The notes under the pieces are model-generated. The model saw nothing but the letters and a program-made list of their open reading frames with translations, made no database searches and was not told the DNA's origin. The position numbers were made by a program, and so were the translations under genes. Source: Chloroflexia bacterium (GTDB taxonomy: Bacteria; Chloroflexota; Chloroflexia; Thermomicrobiales; JALYUS01). From it: a DNA stretch of 7,648 nt. Shown here in pieces: positions 5,839 to 7,648 of the stretch (the first letter of the stretch is position 1; each line of letters opens with the position of its first letter). Location of the stretch: assembly GCA_025928215.1 (NCBI GenBank), contig JAICJW010000217.1, forward strand, positions 1-7,648, in the 5' to 3' direction.

Positions 5839-7648
5839 TCAGTGCGGCCCACCGTCGCCGTCCGGTGCGTAGCGCATCGCCGCCAGTTGCTCGAGCGCCT
5901 GCCACTCCTTATTCACATCGGCCTGGGCTTCGATCAGCAAGCGGCGGGCGATGTCGGGGTCGCTCTGCGTCAACGCCTTGTAGCGCGTCTCGTTGTAGAT
6001 GTATGCCTCCAGCGGCAGCGCGGGCGGTTTGGAATCGAGCTGGAGCGGATTGCGTCCCGCCGCAGCCAAGTCGGGGTTGTAGCGGAACAGCGGCCAATAC
6101 CCGGTCGCGGTCGCGAGCTTCTGCTGCTCCATCCCCTTCGTCATATTGATGCCGTGCGCGATGCAATGGCTGTACGCGATGATCAGCGAGGGGCCGTTGT
6201 ATTTCGCCGCCTCGACGATGGCACGAATCGTTTGCGTGTCGCTGGCGCCCATCGCGATCCGCGCGACATAGATGTTGCCATAGGTCATCGCCAGCCGCGC
6301 CAGATCCTTCTTCGGCCGGGCCTTGCCGCCGGCGGCGAATTCGGCGACCGCGCCGCGCGGTGTGGACTTGCTCATCTGGCCGCCCGTATTGGAGTACACC
6401 TCGGTATCGAGCACCAAGATATTGACGTTGCGGCCCGAGGCGAGGACATGATCGAGGCCGCCGTAGCCGATGTCATACGCCCAGCCGTCGCCACCAACGA
6501 TCCAGACCAATTTGTCCACCAGGACATCGGCGATGCTCGCCAGATTCTTCGCATCCACGGAGGGAATCTCGCGCAGTCGTTCCTTCAGTAGCACGACGCG
6601 CTCGCGCTGCGCCTCGATCAACGCATCGGACGATTGATCGGCCCCCACAATACTGGCAGCCAGGTCAGCGCCAATCATTCCCCGCAATCGACCTACCAAC
6701 TCGCGCGCGAATTCGAGTTGCTTATCGAGCGTGAGCCGCATGCCGAGGCCGAATTCGGCGTTATCCTCGAAGAGCGAGTTGGACCAGGCGGGGCCCCGGC
6801 CCGCTTTGTTCTGTGCCCAAGGCGTCGTCGGCAGGTTGCCGCCGTAGATCGAGGAGCAGCCGGTGGCGTTCGCGATGATCGCGCGATCGCCATAGAGCTG
6901 GCTGATCAACTTCAGGTACGGCGTCTCGCCGCAGCCCTGGCACGCGCCGGAGAACTCGAAGAGCGGTTGCAGCAATTGCGTATCCTTGACCGCGAGCGGG
7001 TTCAGGTTGGCGCGATCGGCTTCCGGCAAGTCCAGGAAGAAGTCCCAGTTCCGCGCTTCGCTCTCCCGTAGCGGCAGTTGCTCCCGCATCATGAGCGCCT
7101 TGACGAGGTTGTTGCTCTTGCTCACGGCGGGGCAGGCTTCCACGCAGAGGGCGCAGCCCGTGCAGTCTTCCGGCGCAACTTGCAGCGTATATTCGAAGTC
7201 CTTGAACTGCCGCCAACGCGCCGACGAGCTTTTGAAAGTCTCCGGCGCATCTGCCAAGTGCGCCCGCTCGTACACCTTGGCGCGAATGACCGCGTGCGGG
7301 CAGACGAGCACGCACTTGCCGCACTGGATGCAAAGGTCCTCGTCCCATACCGGGATCTCCAGCGCGATGTTGCGTTTTTCCCATTGCGCCGTGCCGGTCG
7401 GGTACGTTCCGTCGACCGGCATCGCGCTGACGGGCAGCGCATCGCCCTCCCCGGCAATCATCTTCGCGGTCACATCGCGGACGAACGCCGGCGCATAGAT
7501 CGGCACGGGCGGCTTGATGGCAATGGCGCTACTGGCCATCAGCGGGACTGGCACCTCGTACAGGTGCGCCAGCGTGGCGTCCACCGCCGCGAAGTTCTGC
7601 GCGACCACCGCCGCGCCGCGCTTGCCGTACGTCTTTTCGATGGCGCGT
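5839..7648 (-). CDS. nifJ: Pyruvate:ferredoxin (flavodoxin) oxidoreductase, C-terminal half
   Basis: Catalyses pyruvate + CoA to acetyl-CoA + CO2 with two electrons passed to ferredoxin or flavodoxin, in the cytoplasm. The 602 residues in view are the second half of the usual ~1180-residue homodimer subunit; the start lies beyond the right edge, and the frame is open up to it (the GTG at 7606-7608 is internal). Order seen: the EKR-type linker (AIEKTYGKRG); a ferredoxin-like domain with two CxxCxxCxxxCP motifs (Cys codons between 7300-7332 and 7132-7164) for two 4Fe-4S clusters; then the TPP domain with the proximal cluster ligands CQGC (6931-6942), the Cys of ATGCSS (6856-6858) and the Cys of AYSHC (6163-6165). 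The TPP/Mg2+ motif GDGWAYDIG starts at 6492, with YSNTGGQ following. All cluster and cofactor ligands expected in this half are intact, so it appears functional. It ends with a short charged tail, without a long C-terminal extension. The GNAT remnant follows on the same strand. Confidence 0.97.
   Translation of the reverse strand, partial: RAIEKTYGKRGAAVVAQNFAAVDATLAHLYEVPVPLMASSAIAIKPPVPIYAPAFVRDVTAKMIAGEGDALPVSAMPVDGTYPTGTAQWEKRNIALEIPVWDEDLCIQCGKCVLVCPHAVIRAKVYERAHLADAPETFKSSSARWRQFKDFEYTLQVAPEDCTGCALCVEACPAVSKSNNLVKALMMREQLPLRESEARNWDFFLDLPEADRANLNPLAVKDTQLLQPLFEFSGACQGCGETPYLKLISQLYGDRAIIANATGCSSIYGGNLPTTPWAQNKAGRGPAWSNSLFEDNAEFGLGMRLTLDKQLEFARELVGRLRGMIGADLAASIVGADQSSDALIEAQRERVVLLKERLREIPSVDAKNLASIADVLVDKLVWIVGGDGWAYDIGYGGLDHVLASGRNVNILVLDTEVYSNTGGQMSKSTPRGAVAEFAAGGKARPKKDLARLAMTYGNIYVARIAMGASDTQTIRAIVEAAKYNGPSLIIAYSHCIAHGINMTKGMEQQKLATATGYWPLFRYNPDLAAAGRNPLQLDSKPPALPLEAYIYNETRYKALTQSDPDIARRLLIEAQADVNKEWQALEQLAAMRYAPDGDGGPH

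Noticed and set aside
5842..6591. A 249-codon plus-strand open frame opposite PFOR
   Set aside because: Lies wholly over the TPP domain of PFOR; the minus-strand frame keeps all ligand residues, and the plus-strand product resembles nothing.

Overview
The window is 7.6 kb of GC-rich bacterial chromosome. It reads as an energy and stress neighbourhood, with no sign of phage, transposon, CRISPR or RNA genes. The host is a GC-rich bacterium able to live with little or no oxygen, since it carries a single-chain pyruvate:ferredoxin oxidoreductase. The protein style (tandem-domain universal stress protein, GTG start, Arg/Ala-rich proteins) makes me lean to Chloroflexota or a similar lineage, but I cannot settle this from the sequence.

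Layout, left to right. (1) Positions 1-2513, minus strand: a P3B-type Mg2+-transporting P-type ATPase (MgtA family), nearly complete, with its C-terminal end running off the left edge. (2) 2796-3461, minus: a small protein made of three BON domains and no signal peptide. (3) 3740-4048, minus: a probable two-helix membrane protein of unknown function. (4) 4049-4302: a divergent intergenic region with a perfect 8-bp-arm hairpin just upstream of a strong ribosome binding site. (5) 4303-5283, plus: a two-domain universal stress protein (UspA family). (6) 5312-5342: a perfect 11-bp-arm hairpin between convergent units. (7) 5415-5791, minus: a decayed GNAT acetyltransferase with a frameshift and what look like two internal deletions. 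(8) 5839-7648, minus: the C-terminal half of pyruvate:ferredoxin (flavodoxin) oxidoreductase (NifJ/PFOR), whose N-terminal half lies beyond the right edge.

How the genes may work together: PFOR oxidises pyruvate to acetyl-CoA and reduces ferredoxin under low-oxygen conditions. UspA-type and BON proteins commonly accompany energy-limited or hypoxic states, and the Mg2+ ATPase would maintain the divalent cation supply. Five of the six loci lie on the minus strand; only the usp gene points right. A GTGACA word recurs in the two intergenic regions flanking the small membrane gene and could be part of a shared operator. This is a hypothesis, not a demonstrated regulon. I found no clearly new biological system. 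The least-explained parts are the small membrane protein and the intergenic repeats around the stress genes.
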